From Erysipelotrichaceae bacterium (GTDB lineage Bacteria > Bacillota_I > Bacilli_A > Erysipelotrichales > Erysipelotrichaceae): a stretch of DNA of 45,958 nucleotides. The stretch covers positions 1-45,958 of the forward strand of contig JAFZQG010000032.1 of NCBI GenBank assembly GCA_017550145.1, read 5' to 3'. Below, in pieces: positions 9,050 to 16,952 of the stretch. The translations under genes were made by a program, and so were the position numbers. The notes beneath the pieces were generated by a model, which worked only from the letters and a program-made list of their open reading frames with translations, ran no database searches and was not told where the DNA came from. Each line of letters opens with the position of its first letter. Position 1 is the first letter of the stretch.

Positions 9050-9715
9050 TTATTCCTCTTTCAACTGATCTGCCATCTGTCTTAATATACGTTCATTATT
9101 TATATAATAGGTAAGCTTCTCTTTTTTAAGCAGACCCTTTTTCACAAAATCAGACATCAGTGTTTCGATATGCCGGTAGGAAGCTCCCAGTATTTCCGCG
9201 ATCTCGACTTTCTTTATTCTGAAGACTTTGCCTTCGGAGTTATTTAATATAAAATCTGCCAGCCTGATATCCAGAGGAAAACCCGAAGAATAGATCAGCC
9301 TGCGCGCATTGTTTCCTTCCTTGCGGGCAATCATACTGCAGAGTTTTCTTAAGAACTTATTATCATTCAGAAGGATATCCCGGCATTGAGCCAGAGGACA
9401 GACGATCATTGTGCATTCTTCCAGTGTTTTGACACTGAACGAAGCGTTATCCAGATCCAGCAGTTCGATCTCGCCGATCAGGGCCGGTGCACTGACATTG
9501 GAAAGGATCATCTTCTTGCCGTTGGAGAGAAAGGTATGGACACTGCATCTTCCTTTAAGCAGATAGTAAAGATTATGGATCTTTTCACCCTGATAGACAA
9601 AGCTCTCTCCGGTTTCTTTCTTTGTGACATAGGCATAAGATAAAACCGCTTCGGGAAACAGTTCTCGGAAACCTTTATCATTTAAATAATCATTATATTT
9701 CCTGTTGTTTGACAT
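9050..9715 (-). CDS. Crp/Fnr-family regulator, YeiL-like
   Basis: 221 residues. The N-terminal half is a cyclic-nucleotide-binding-type beta barrel ([28 protein letters not shown], then LIGEIELLD). A C-terminal winged helix follows ([30 protein letters not shown]). No Fnr-type N-terminal cysteine cluster is seen. In E. coli the related yeiL lies next to the nucleoside hydrolase gene rihB; here the divergent neighbour is also a nucleoside hydrolase, so it likely controls nucleoside use. ATG 9715 is chosen: TATATT lies seven bases upstream, giving a leaderless message. TTG at 9724 is the alternative start. Confidence 0.85.
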   Translation of the reverse strand: MSNNRKYNDYLNDKGFRELFPEAVLSYAYVTKKETGESFVYQGEKIHNLYYLLKGRCSVHTFLSNGKKMILSNVSAPALIGEIELLDLDNASFSVKTLEECTMIVCPLAQCRDILLNDNKFLRKLCSMIARKEGNNARRLIYSSGFPLDIRLADFILNNSEGKVFRIKKVEIAEILGASYRHIETLMSDFVKKGLLKKEKLTYYINNERILRQMADQLKEE

Positions 9716-9725
9716 TTTAATCAAT

Positions 9726-9743
9726 ATAGGAGATTTCTCCTAT
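9726..9743. promoter_or_regulatory. 18-bp palindromic operator between regulator and nucleoside hydrolase
   Basis: ATAGGAGA, two bases, TCTCCTAT is a perfect inverted repeat. It overlaps the presumed -10 (TATATT, 9728-9723) of the regulator gene. Its centre lies about 42 bases before the expected start of the nucleoside hydrolase transcript, the class II position for Crp/Fnr activators. Confidence 0.7.
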
Positions 9744-9764
9744 TTTTCATTTATATATACCTAT

Positions 9765-9770
9765 TATAAT
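9765..9770 (+). promoter_or_regulatory. -10 box of the nucleoside hydrolase gene
   Basis: TATAAT, 24 bases before the ATG. The -35 position holds only ATTTTT, so the promoter looks weak without an activator at the upstream palindrome. Confidence 0.65.
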
Positions 9771-9794
9771 GCAATTGAAAAGAGGAAAGAAATA

Positions 9795-10724
9795 ATGGAA
9801 AAAGTAAAGATGATACTGGACTGTGATACCGGTCATGATGATGCGATCGCACTGATGCTGGCGGCAAAACACCCTGAAATACAACTGCTGGGTGTGACTG
9901 TGGTAGCAGGCAACCAGACACTGGATAAAACACTGCCTAATACATTAAATGTCTGCCAGCACCTGGGACTCGATGTCAAGGTCTATGGTGGAATGGATAG
10001 ACCGATGGTCAGAGACCGCATCGTTGCCGATGATGTACACGGTGCCAGCGGACTAGACGGCCCGGTCTTTGAAGAAAGAACCAAAGAAGCTGAAAAAGAA
10101 CACGCCGTTTCCTATCTGATCAGAACACTGATGGAAAGTGACGGCGATATCACACTTGTTCCGGTAGGACCATTATCCAACATCGGTATGGCCATGCGCC
10201 TTGAACCGAGGATCATAAACAAGATCAAGAGGATCGTCCTGATGGGCGGTGCTGTCGGTATCGGCAATGTTACACCGGGAGCCGAGTTTAATGTCTTTGC
10301 GGATCCTGAAGCAGCTCATGTCGTCTTCTCCAGCGGTTTACCTATAGTAATGATGGGTCTCGATCTGACCAATCAGACTATTGCAACCATGGAGATCATC
10401 GAAAGAATGGAAGGCATCGGCAATAAAGCCGGCAAGCTCTTCGGTGACATCATGCGCTTTACTTTTGAGTCACAGAAGGTCAACGGTCTATCGGGCGGTC
10501 CGGTTCATGACGTTACGGCTGTCATGTATCTGGTCCATCCGGAATTCTTTGAGACCAGGGATATGTTTGTGGAAGTCGATCTGTCCAAAGGTCCAAGCTA
10601 TGGCAGGACCGTGGCCGACATCAACGACCGTTTCCATAAAGAACCTAATGTGACAGTTGGCTTAAATACAAATCTCCCTGCTTTCTGGGATGAAGTCGAA
10701 AGAGTCTTAAGATTACATATCTAA
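9795..10724 (+). CDS. Inosine-uridine-type nucleoside hydrolase
   Basis: Cleaves ribonucleosides to ribose and free base in the cytoplasm. The family signature DCDTGHDDA (Asp9, Asp11, Asp15, Asp16, calcium and ribose binding) is intact, and [13 protein letters not shown] and the late PVHDVTAV segment are as expected. At 309 residues it has the usual length. The start is set by AGAGGAAAG before ATG 9795. The divergent Crp/Fnr regulator and the palindrome suggest induction by a metabolite signal. A second member of the family (32354-33298) sits in a pentose locus. Exact base preference cannot be read from the sequence. Confidence 0.93.
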   Translation: MEKVKMILDCDTGHDDAIALMLAAKHPEIQLLGVTVVAGNQTLDKTLPNTLNVCQHLGLDVKVYGGMDRPMVRDRIVADDVHGASGLDGPVFEERTKEAEKEHAVSYLIRTLMESDGDITLVPVGPLSNIGMAMRLEPRIINKIKRIVLMGGAVGIGNVTPGAEFNVFADPEAAHVVFSSGLPIVMMGLDLTNQTIATMEIIERMEGIGNKAGKLFGDIMRFTFESQKVNGLSGGPVHDVTAVMYLVHPEFFETRDMFVEVDLSKGPSYGRTVADINDRFHKEPNVTVGLNTNLPAFWDEVERVLRLHI

Positions 10725-10730
10725 AACAAA

Positions 10731-10770
10731 AACAGACCTGTCAGGTTATTACTGTACAGGTCTGTTTTTT
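10731..10770. terminator. Bidirectional terminator shared by convergent genes
   Basis: AACAGACCTGT (10731-10741) pairs with ACAGGTCTGTT (10756-10766), flanked by A- and T-runs. The last codons and stop of the minus-strand DUF1893 gene lie within the hairpin. Confidence 0.85.
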
Positions 10771-11195
10771 AACATTGTATCCAAAGTATTCTTAATTATT
10801 TCTAACACTTCATCGAAGCTGTTTTCATCGACTCCATGTAAAGCAGTCTCGAAAGGACCTTCCTTACTCTTATCCCGATTCAGGATCTTATCGACCAGAA
10901 CACCATAAGTCATCTCAATATTGTTTCTTTCACCGATATCCATGGCGCTCTGACTCACAACATCGGAATATATTTCCTTTATTCCGCAATGCAAGGCAAT
11001 TATAGCTGCAGCCTTGCCCATGATCCGGTCTGCCTGATATAAAGGCTTAAGATCATTCTCTTCATACAGTTTCAGAAATTCCAGCATCGGAACGATACCC
11101 TTGGCGTCACTTTTAAATATAATTTCATTTTCATCTGCGACTACGCACTTGAGGTTTTCATCGTTCATTACTTTCTTACATAGATCTATATTCAT
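10749..11195 (-). CDS. DUF1893-family protein
   Basis: 148 residues, soluble. It resembles the DUF1893 family: an N-terminal segment around LKCVVADENEIIFKS, the core IMGKAAAIIALHCGIKEIYSDVVSQSAMDI, then NNIEMTYGVLVDKILNRDKSKEGPFE. The family has a deaminase-like fold but no settled function. Its ATG overlaps the stop of the upstream small membrane gene in TAATG, so the two are coupled. The 3' end forms part of the terminator hairpin. Confidence 0.8.
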   Translation of the reverse strand: MNIDLCKKVMNDENLKCVVADENEIIFKSDAKGIVPMLEFLKLYEENDLKPLYQADRIMGKAAAIIALHCGIKEIYSDVVSQSAMDIGERNNIEMTYGVLVDKILNRDKSKEGPFETALHGVDENSFDEVLEIIKNTLDTMLKNRPVQ

Positions 11196-11524
11196 TACTG
11201 TTTCTTCTTTCTGTCTTCAAGTCTCATCATCTTTCCTTTTTTGACTTTGAAGTAGTATTTCTTGTTATCTACGATCAGAGTGAATGCGGCTTCAGGACCT
11301 CTTTCCTTACTGTAGGAAAACTGATGAAACTTCGATACGGCTTCCGTATCATCCTTCATATGCAGCATCCTTAATGCGGCAATTTCCAGCCACAGTTTCT
11401 GTTCCTCTTCAACTGATAATTCTTCACTGTCACCTTCTCTTATGCTCATAACTACGACATAAACAGTCAAAGCAATAAGCGGCCCAAAGAACAGCAGACA
11501 TTTCAAAATAAACATAACGTTCAT
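11195..11524 (-). CDS. Small single-pass membrane protein, unknown
   Basis: 109 residues: one N-terminal membrane helix (about 4-27), then a soluble part with an acidic helix (EELSVEEEQKLWLEIAALRM) and a basic, beta-rich tail (FTLIVDNKKYYFKVKKGK). No family recognised. It forms an operon with the DUF1893 gene. TATAAT lies six bases before the ATG with no Shine-Dalgarno, so the mRNA is probably leaderless; a second ATG three codons later is possible. Confidence 0.65.
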   Translation of the reverse strand: MNVMFILKCLLFFGPLIALTVYVVVMSIREGDSEELSVEEEQKLWLEIAALRMLHMKDDTEAVSKFHQFSYSKERGPEAAFTLIVDNKKYYFKVKKGKMMRLEDRKKKQ

Positions 11525-11530
11525 GAATCA

Positions 11531-11536
11531 ATTATA
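11531..11536 (-). promoter_or_regulatory. -10 box, leaderless geometry
   Basis: TATAAT on the minus strand, six bases before ATG 11524; the expected start of transcription coincides with the A of the ATG. Confidence 0.5.
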
Positions 11537-11569
11537 AGCGATATTACAGCAGCTTGAATATCAAAATAA

Positions 11570-12601
11570 CTATATTCTGAAACTGCTTAATAATATTTCG
11601 TTTTTCCTGCAATCCGTTTCGATCTTTTCACAGAGTTCCTTTAAAGAATCGGTTTCGATTATGGTTGTGAGTTTCTTCCCTGCATCTTTGGATGAACAGC
11701 CTATCACATATTCTTTTTTGCTTTTGGGATGATTATTATCTATGAAGATGAAGCGATCATGATCATAATTTCTGGATAGCTTAATAATCTTTATTTTCAG
11801 ATGGTATTCTTTTATGAAGTTATCAAATATATCCTGAGGCAATTCTTTAGTGTTGAGAGTATAGATTGTTGTCTCGACTTTATTATTAATACCGATCAGA
11901 TTATTAAGTGTTCCGATACCAATATAACTATCTACGATGATGATCCGGTGTTTGGCTTTTCTGTATATATCATTGAATGCCTTGTTTGCCGTAAACCACT
12001 GTCCCTGATAGATGATCATTTCATTATCTTCTATCAGTCTGTTGAATGGTTCCATCATGGTGTTCAGTTCGTCTTTGGTAACAAATGTATTTATTCTTTC
12101 TTCCAGTTTATTGATGCGTTCATGTGCCGAATCTATCTGTAAAGATTTATTATATTGAAACACCTGATCAGTTTGATTGGTTTCTATAATATAGTCTTTC
12201 ATCAGCTTGAATAGACGAATTAAGGCTTTACTCTGCTTAACAGCCAGATCACCGCGTAAGACGGTCATAAGCATATAGATACCCTGTTCGGTAAAAGCAT
12301 ACGGTAGATATGATCTTCCACCTTTGATGCCTTTAGTTTGGATCGAGGTGAAAATTTTGCACCTCGATATTTCTTCAAGTTCGTTTCTTGTCAGTTGGAA
12401 CATGAAATCATCTTCAAACTTTTCAACATTGTTTTTTACTTGACGGTTAAAGTTCTTTGTCTCATATCCATACACTACAGCCAAATCACTATCCAGCATC
12501 ACTTTCTGTCCCCTGATTTCATAGATATGATCTTTAAACCATTTTTCATCTATTTCGGGCACAACAGTTAATTCTTTTTCTTTCTTATTTTCCTTTGGCA
12601 T
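11570..12601 (-). CDS. ORF6N-domain DNA-binding protein with PLD-like C-terminal domain
   Basis: 343 residues from ATG 12601, set by AGGAGG eight bases upstream. Residues ~18-125 are an ORF6N domain (IYEIRGQKVMLDSDLAVVYG, then FMFQLTRNELEEI and YLPYAFTEQGIYMLMTVLRG), a DNA-binding module common in phages and mobile elements. A helical linker follows (SAHERINKLEERINTFV). The C-terminal third (HRIIIVDSYIGIGTLNNLI, then NYDHDRFIFID) resembles one half of a phospholipase D/Nuc domain, with HxR(x)4D in place of HxK(x)4D. It stands alone here, without phage genes. Possibly a regulator or DNA-targeting nuclease of mobile origin. Confidence 0.85.
   Translation of the reverse strand: MPKENKKEKELTVVPEIDEKWFKDHIYEIRGQKVMLDSDLAVVYGYETKNFNRQVKNNVEKFEDDFMFQLTRNELEEISRCKIFTSIQTKGIKGGRSYLPYAFTEQGIYMLMTVLRGDLAVKQSKALIRLFKLMKDYIIETNQTDQVFQYNKSLQIDSAHERINKLEERINTFVTKDELNTMMEPFNRLIEDNEMIIYQGQWFTANKAFNDIYRKAKHRIIIVDSYIGIGTLNNLIGINNKVETTIYTLNTKELPQDIFDNFIKEYHLKIKIIKLSRNYDHDRFIFIDNNHPKSKKEYVIGCSSKDAGKKLTTIIETDSLKELCEKIETDCRKNEILLSSFRI
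12342..12368. repeat. Inverted repeat inside the ORF6N gene
   Basis: ATCGAGGTG (12342-12350) and CACCTCGAT (12360-12368) are perfect inverted arms. ACCTCGATATTTCT from the right arm (12361-12374) recurs at 12801-12814, in the spacer just upstream of the gene. Confidence 0.6.
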
Positions 12602-12655
12602 ATAAAATACCTCCTGATCATTATTTGCAGAAAAAGACTTAATACCTACATGAAA

Positions 12656-12718
12656 ATTATAAAAAATGATTATTTTTTTACTTTCTGTACCTTCAAGGCC
12701 AAAGCATTTAACCTTGAA
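12656..12718 (-). promoter_or_regulatory. Possible promoter region of the ORF6N gene
   Basis: TATAAT on the minus strand (12661-12656) lies 55 bases before the ATG. An imperfectly placed inverted repeat, TTCAAGG (12692-12698) and CCTTGAA (12712-12718), lies upstream. No consensus -35 is seen. Confidence 0.35.
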
Positions 12719-12724
12719 CACAAT

Positions 12725-12761
12725 AAAAAAAACTTTAAGGTCGCAAAATGCGACCTTAAAG
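12725..12761 (-). terminator. Strong terminator of the nitroreductase operon
   Basis: CTTTAAGGTCGCA (12733-12745) and TGCGACCTTAAAG (12749-12761) form a perfect 13-bp stem with a 3-base loop. On the minus strand it is followed by eight T, a textbook intrinsic terminator. Confidence 0.85.
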
Positions 12762-12836
12762 AAAGCGTGACAAGATATTGTATCGAAGTCTATTTTTTTG
12801 ACCTCGATATTTCTCATATATATCTACTGTTATGCT

Positions 12837-13358
12837 TTATACTTTTATCGCATAACCTTCTCTACGCGGTTTTGCCTGAGGATGTTCACAATCAGGATAA
12901 CCCAAAGCCATTGAGGCAACACCTTTCAGATTTTCAGGTAAACCCCATTCTCTTAACAGTTCTTTTCCTTCTTCTGTTTCGAACATCTCTTTGCATCTGT
13001 GGATCCAACAGGATCCCAGTCCCACTGCATATGCCGCATTCAGCATGTTCGTACAGACAGCTGAGCCGTCATAAGTATGGGTCCTGCATTCTTCTGTTTC
13101 CAGGACCAGGACAACTGTCGGTGCTCCGTAATACGGATCGCCTTCTCTTCCCAGTATTTTCGCATTTAATGCTTTTACTCGGGAAAGATATTCGGGAGTC
13201 TGAACGGCGATGATCTGTACGCCTTGGGTGCCTACACCGGTCGGCGCATAGGTTCCGGCTTCCAGCACTGCATTTAATTCTTCATCTGTAATCTGCTCGG
13301 GTTTGTATTTTCTGATCGCCCTTCTGTTCTTCAATACTTCCAAAGCTTCTGTTTTCAT
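12837..13358 (-). CDS. Nitroreductase-family flavoprotein
   Basis: 173 residues with the FMN-dependent nitroreductase fold: it starts LKNRRAIRKYKPEQI (flavin phosphate site), then YAPTGVGTQGVQIIAV, and the late NMLNAAYAVGLGSCWIHR and GVASMALGYPD segments. Such enzymes reduce nitro compounds, quinones or similar acceptors with NAD(P)H in the cytoplasm; the substrate cannot be inferred. It overlaps the upstream ATC-hydrolase-like gene by four bases (ATGA), so they are one operon, closed by the strong terminator at 12725-12761. Confidence 0.9.
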   Translation of the reverse strand: MKTEALEVLKNRRAIRKYKPEQITDEELNAVLEAGTYAPTGVGTQGVQIIAVQTPEYLSRVKALNAKILGREGDPYYGAPTVVLVLETEECRTHTYDGSAVCTNMLNAAYAVGLGSCWIHRCKEMFETEEGKELLREWGLPENLKGVASMALGYPDCEHPQAKPRREGYAIKV

Positions 13359-13978
13359 TGTGTGTTACCTTTCTCTTTTATGTGTTTCTCATAATCGTCT
13401 TTTGTATTGTTTAAGATCACATCTCTGATATCATCATTTAATATTTCAGCTGCACATTCATACAGTTCCTGACAGTGAAAAGAAAACGGTTTGAGCCATT
13501 TCTCATTAGCTGCTTCCTTTTCTTTCCTGATATATTCCTGATCGGCTCCCTGTGTCCAGACAAAGATGCACTTATCATCACCTGCACCGATAGACTTTTC
13601 GATATTCAGATCAAAGTCACCGTCAAAACCTCTACAGATGGCCTTATCGATATATCTGCAGTAATACGGTCCGTAATCCAGAAGATCATATTCTTTCCAG
13701 GTATCATACCAGGCACACTTGCTGACAGTTGAAACCGTCGTATCGGGATTGTAAGCCATGGAAGAAATGTTTTCTCCTTCCTTGCCCTTCCATTCACCGT
13801 GAATCAGAAAATCACTGATCGATCTGCCTTCGGATAAATTCCTCATCCTTCTGCCTCTTTTTGATCCGTAGGCTTGAGTAATCTCTCTGATCAGTTCTTC
13901 ACCTTTTTCCTTGCCTGTTTCGCTGATGATGTTTTTACACAGCAAAGCATATATCAGTGCGTGATCTCTTATTTCCAT
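13355..13978 (-). CDS. ATC-hydrolase-family protein
   Basis: 207 residues resembling the L-2-amino-thiazoline-4-carboxylic acid hydrolase family (named for a Pseudomonas cysteine-synthesis enzyme). Recognised segments are HALIYALLCKNIISETGKEKGEEL at the N terminus, the central CAWYDTWKEYDLLDYGPYYCRYID, and DKCIFVWTQG. Conserved Cys, Asp and Tyr residues cluster in the central block. Most Firmicute members sit outside any cysteine pathway, so the reaction here is uncertain. First gene of a coupled pair with the nitroreductase. Confidence 0.75.
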   Translation of the reverse strand: MEIRDHALIYALLCKNIISETGKEKGEELIREITQAYGSKRGRRMRNLSEGRSISDFLIHGEWKGKEGENISSMAYNPDTTVSTVSKCAWYDTWKEYDLLDYGPYYCRYIDKAICRGFDGDFDLNIEKSIGAGDDKCIFVWTQGADQEYIRKEKEAANEKWLKPFSFHCQELYECAAEILNDDIRDVILNNTKDDYEKHIKEKGNTQ

Positions 13979-13989
13979 CTTTTCCCTTT

Positions 13990-14012
13990 TAAGAAAAGGC
14001 CTCTACGGCCTT
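13990..14012 (-). terminator. Terminator of the YkvA-family gene
   Basis: On the minus strand AAGGCC and GGCCTT (14012-14007 and 14001-13996) pair around five bases, followed by TTCTT. It overlaps the end of the stop codon of the gene at 14011. Confidence 0.65.
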
Positions 14013-14460
14013 ATTCTGTTTCGCTTGTTTCTTCTTCGACGACTGCTTCCGGTTCAACAGTTCTTTCCGGAGCATCCTTTTCTTCTCTCCACTTGGCATA
14101 AGCGGCGAGTTCGGCATCGTTGAGCTGTAAAGCCAAGCCCAGCACAGCCAGATCATCGACAACACCGATTACCGGAATCTTGTCGTTGATCAGATCCTTG
14201 CCCTTAAGCATGTAGACAAGTGCACCGACCATTGAAACGACGACCTTGGTCGAAACATCAGTGTATTCCTTGGAGATGTAACTGCGGATCATTGACAGCA
14301 TGAGCGGCAGTTTAGCGGCATACTGGCCGATACCCGGAATCTCATTAAGTTTCTTTTCCGCGCTCTGTAAAATGTTCTCTAAGGCAGCGGTATCTTTCAT
14401 GATACCTTCAACTTTTGCGGATGATTCATCCAGCAGTTCCTGAATCTTGGACATATCCAT
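14011..14460 (-). CDS. YkvA-family (DUF1232) protein
   Basis: 149 residues. The N-terminal half is a coiled-coil-like helix (IQELLDESSAKVEGIMKDTAALENILQSAEKKL). The DUF1232 core follows: MLSMIRSYISKEYTDVSTKVVVSMVGALVYMLKGKDLINDKIPVIGVVDDLAVLGLAL, with the characteristic DLINDxIPVIGxxDD. The tail is acidic. The family is widespread and membrane-associated with no proven function. GGAGG precedes the ATG, and the gene seems to be transcribed alone or with DUF2130 upstream. Confidence 0.85.
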   Translation of the reverse strand: MDMSKIQELLDESSAKVEGIMKDTAALENILQSAEKKLNEIPGIGQYAAKLPLMLSMIRSYISKEYTDVSTKVVVSMVGALVYMLKGKDLINDKIPVIGVVDDLAVLGLALQLNDAELAAYAKWREEKDAPERTVEPEAVVEEETSETE

Positions 14461-14487
14461 AAATTATACCTCCCGTATATTCCAAAA

Positions 14488-15639
14488 CTATTTTATCACA
14501 TCTGATTCCTTAAACTTCTCAGCTACACTCGGCGCATTCTTGGTCAGTTTCTTTACACTGAGATCCTGAGCCTTGTCGTTGGCCAGCCTTAGCTGATTGT
14601 TCGAAGAAGTCAGAGCCTCTTTGATCTTGTTTAAATGAGCGATTGATTTATCGATCTCTTCAATGGCTTCGTTGAATTTCTTGGAAGCCGTATTGTAGTT
14701 TTTCGAGAACGCATCCTTGAACGCATTCATGTTGTTTTCGAAATTGCGGTAATCCAGATCCTGATTCTGTGCTACGATCAGTTGTTTCTTGTAGGACAGG
14801 GAATTGAGATTCGCATTTCTTAACAAGGTAATGATCGGAATGAAATTCTGCGGTCTGATCACATACATCTTCTCATAACGGTGAGACATATCGACGATAC
14901 CTTCGTTATAGAGATCATTATCCATTTCCAGCAGAGAAACCAGTACCGCATATTCACAGTTCTTGTCTTTTCTGTCTTTATCGAGTTTTGCCAGGAAGTC
15001 TTCGTTACGGTGTTTGGTGGCCGTCTCATCAGCTTCATTCTTCATCTCGAACATGATCGACACGATCTCTGTTCCTTCATCATCGCTGTCTCTGAAAATG
15101 AAGTCGCCTTTTGATCCGCCTGAAGCATCATTATCCTTTTCAAAATAGGCATTCTTGAATAAAGGTCTGACTCTGTTGAACTCATAGAGACAGTGCTGTT
15201 CCAGATCCTCACCGATCATCTTGGTCGACTGTCTGGCTTTGAAATCCTTGTAGTAGGCGATCAGTTCATCCTTATCGGATAACTGTTTACGGTAACTTTC
15301 CTTCATTGCCTCATTACCGGCCTTGAGTTCCAGGATCTCCTCATTCTTCTGTTCCAGAGCTTTGGAGACATTCAGTTCATTTTCGGTATCTTTCTTCTCA
15401 AGTTCACTCTTAAGCAGATCGATCTGTCTTTCTTTTTCGCTTAAGGCCTGCTGCTTTGAACTTTCGCTTTCCGCCTTAAGAAGCTGCAGCTCTTTCTGAA
15501 GTTTCTCTTCATAGTCTTTCTCTCTTAAAGCCAGTTCTTCTTTGAACTGGTGATCTCTTACCTGTCTGAGTATCGATTCATAATTTGATTCATCGATCGT
15601 AAATACTTCTCCGCAATGCGGACATTTTATCTGGTTCAT
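14488..15639 (-). CDS. DUF2130-family coiled-coil protein
   Basis: 383 residues. An N-terminal half zinc ribbon (IKCPHCGEVF, Cys6 and Cys9) is followed by a long glutamate/lysine-rich coiled coil (~25-150). The DUF2130 domain then begins at STKMIGEDLEQHCLYEFNRVRPLFKNAYFEKDNDASGGSKGDFIFRD and contains SIMFEMKNEAD, reminiscent of restriction-endonuclease-like D...ExK cores. A nuclease role is therefore possible but unproven. CAGGAG lies seven bases before ATG 15639; an in-frame ATG 20 codons upstream would overlap the preceding gene and has no ribosome site. Confidence 0.85.
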   Translation of the reverse strand: MNQIKCPHCGEVFTIDESNYESILRQVRDHQFKEELALREKDYEEKLQKELQLLKAESESSKQQALSEKERQIDLLKSELEKKDTENELNVSKALEQKNEEILELKAGNEAMKESYRKQLSDKDELIAYYKDFKARQSTKMIGEDLEQHCLYEFNRVRPLFKNAYFEKDNDASGGSKGDFIFRDSDDEGTEIVSIMFEMKNEADETATKHRNEDFLAKLDKDRKDKNCEYAVLVSLLEMDNDLYNEGIVDMSHRYEKMYVIRPQNFIPIITLLRNANLNSLSYKKQLIVAQNQDLDYRNFENNMNAFKDAFSKNYNTASKKFNEAIEEIDKSIAHLNKIKEALTSSNNQLRLANDKAQDLSVKKLTKNAPSVAEKFKESDVIK

Positions 15640-15652
15640 CACTGACTCCTGT

Positions 15653-15880
15653 TTAAATATCTTTCCAGATGATATAAGGATACTTCTCCTTATGATCAAG
15701 GATATCCTGTCTGTTTAACCATACCGGCTCATCAGTCTCTTCTTCACCGTCATGGTAATATCCGGAAGGATTCGGATCATACGGATCGATCGTTCCGTCA
15801 TCCAGCATCTCCACAAATTCATCAATGTCAAAAACGGTTTCGACCAGGAATTCTTCCTGAACTTCTTCTTTAGTCTTCAT
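15653..15880 (-). CDS. Small acidic protein, unknown
   Basis: 75 residues, strongly acidic, rich in Asp and Glu (FDIDEFVEMLDDGTIDPYDPNPSGYYHDGEEETDEPVW). No membrane segment, no cysteine, no family recognised. AAAGGAAG precedes the ATG. It lies 13 bases after the alpha/beta hydrolase and 13 bases before DUF2130, so it is the middle gene of a three-gene unit. Coding is supported by position and the ribosome site rather than homology. Confidence 0.6.
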   Translation of the reverse strand: MKTKEEVQEEFLVETVFDIDEFVEMLDDGTIDPYDPNPSGYYHDGEEETDEPVWLNRQDILDHKEKYPYIIWKDI

Positions 15881-15893
15881 CTTTTTCTTCCTT

Positions 15894-16793
15894 TCAGGTA
15901 TTGCTTATGATTTCACAGATCCTGTTTATCGCTTTACGGGCTTCGGGGATCGGGAAAGCCGGATAGACATGGTTTAATCCCTCGCCGATAAAGATCCTGT
16001 TGTCTATTTTGTTTTCATCCAATTTATTCTTGAACTTCATGATATCCGGATAAAAGAATTCATGAGTTCCCGCAAAGATAGTCACATCATTTAATATTGA
16101 CACATCGCCATATAACGGAGATAATCTGTAGTCCGTAAGACCTTCGCCGTCAGCCCAGTATTTCGCATCAATGCACAGTTCGTCATACTTCAGCATCGGA
16201 TCGACTTTGCGGTAATCCTGTATTTCCGGATTATCCATCTTGAGATCGATCCATGGCGACAAGAGAATCAGTTTCTCAGGTAACTTAAGCCCCTGTTTCG
16301 CAAAATACATCGTCAGTCCGACGCACAATCCTCCTCCGGCAGAATCGCCCATGAAGATGATCTTGCGCTCGGGATAGTATTTTAAGACCTTCTTATAGAA
16401 GTGGGTCATCTTCTCGTAACACTGCTTAAAATCCGCATAAGGAGCCAGAGGATAATCGGGAATGATGAAGGTCGCATCGACCTTTGAAGTGATCTTATCC
16501 AGCATCAGCCAGTGAAACGGCAGCATCTCTTCCACATAGGCTCCGCCATGAAGGTAGACGATCAGCTTGTCACTGTCACTCTCGACATTCATGTAGAAAA
16601 GCTGCATATCCTTTTCCATCACATCATCGATCCTGTCGTGGTCTTTTATCTTGACCAGTAAAGGCAGATTATATTTGCGGTTTCCCTTGAAACGGCGGAA
16701 TTTCATGATGACTTCCGTCATTGTCTTTCCCTTGGGAACGATGGCCTTGCGGGCAATCCTTTCACAGATGGCCGCACTTTTAGACTTACCCAT
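15894..16793 (-). CDS. Alpha/beta hydrolase, HSL-type esterase family
   Basis: 299 residues of the hormone-sensitive-lipase-like esterase family. The oxyanion motif is HGGAY, the nucleophile elbow GDSAGGG, and the acid and base probably lie in AGTHEFFYPD and GLNHVYPAF. No signal peptide, so a cytoplasmic carboxylesterase or deacetylase of unknown substrate. First gene of the unit 16793-14488. Its promoter is unusually clear, TTGATT-17-TATTAT, placed six bases before the ATG, so transcription would begin at the ATG itself; no usable Shine-Dalgarno precedes it. Confidence 0.88.
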   Translation of the reverse strand: MGKSKSAAICERIARKAIVPKGKTMTEVIMKFRRFKGNRKYNLPLLVKIKDHDRIDDVMEKDMQLFYMNVESDSDKLIVYLHGGAYVEEMLPFHWLMLDKITSKVDATFIIPDYPLAPYADFKQCYEKMTHFYKKVLKYYPERKIIFMGDSAGGGLCVGLTMYFAKQGLKLPEKLILLSPWIDLKMDNPEIQDYRKVDPMLKYDELCIDAKYWADGEGLTDYRLSPLYGDVSILNDVTIFAGTHEFFYPDIMKFKNKLDENKIDNRIFIGEGLNHVYPAFPIPEARKAINRICEIISNT

Positions 16794-16799
16794 ACCTTA

Positions 16800-16828
16800 A
16801 TAATAAGTAGGCCAAAGCGCAAAATCAA
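16800..16828 (-). promoter_or_regulatory. Promoter of the alpha/beta hydrolase gene, leaderless
   Basis: On the minus strand, -35 TTGATT (16828-16823), a 17-base spacer, and -10 TATTAT (16805-16800) six bases before ATG 16793. This is the best supported of the leaderless arrangements in the window. Confidence 0.65.
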
Positions 16829-16843
16829 GCCGCTACACAGGTG

Positions 16844-16873
16844 TTTACCGGTACTGGTAAAGAATGCTAAAAT
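16844..16873 (+). promoter_or_regulatory. Promoter with near-palindrome before the CEOS gene
   Basis: TTTACCGGTACTGGTAAA (16844-16861) is palindromic except for one mismatched pair. It covers the -35 zone of a -10 TAAAAT (16868-16873). It is a likely repressor or activator site for the following genes. Confidence 0.45.
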
Positions 16874-16952
16874 AGGGACATAGAAATTGCCATGTAGTCA
16901 TCTATATGAGCTAATACTTGGTGAGCTTATTGTTTGTTTGAAAGGATGAATT

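Noticed and set aside
12602..12836. Perfect 13-bp hairpin considered as a phage or transposon end
   Set aside because: It is followed by eight T on the minus strand and sits after the nitroreductase stop codon, so a terminator explains it.
12650..13213. 187-codon plus-strand frame spanning the ORF6N/nitroreductase gap
   Set aside because: It runs through the strong terminator and antisense to the nitroreductase gene; the product has no family resemblance.
16862..16952. Leader before the CEOS gene considered as a riboswitch or T-box
   Set aside because: Only short, weak pairings are seen and no T-box or known aptamer motif could be found.
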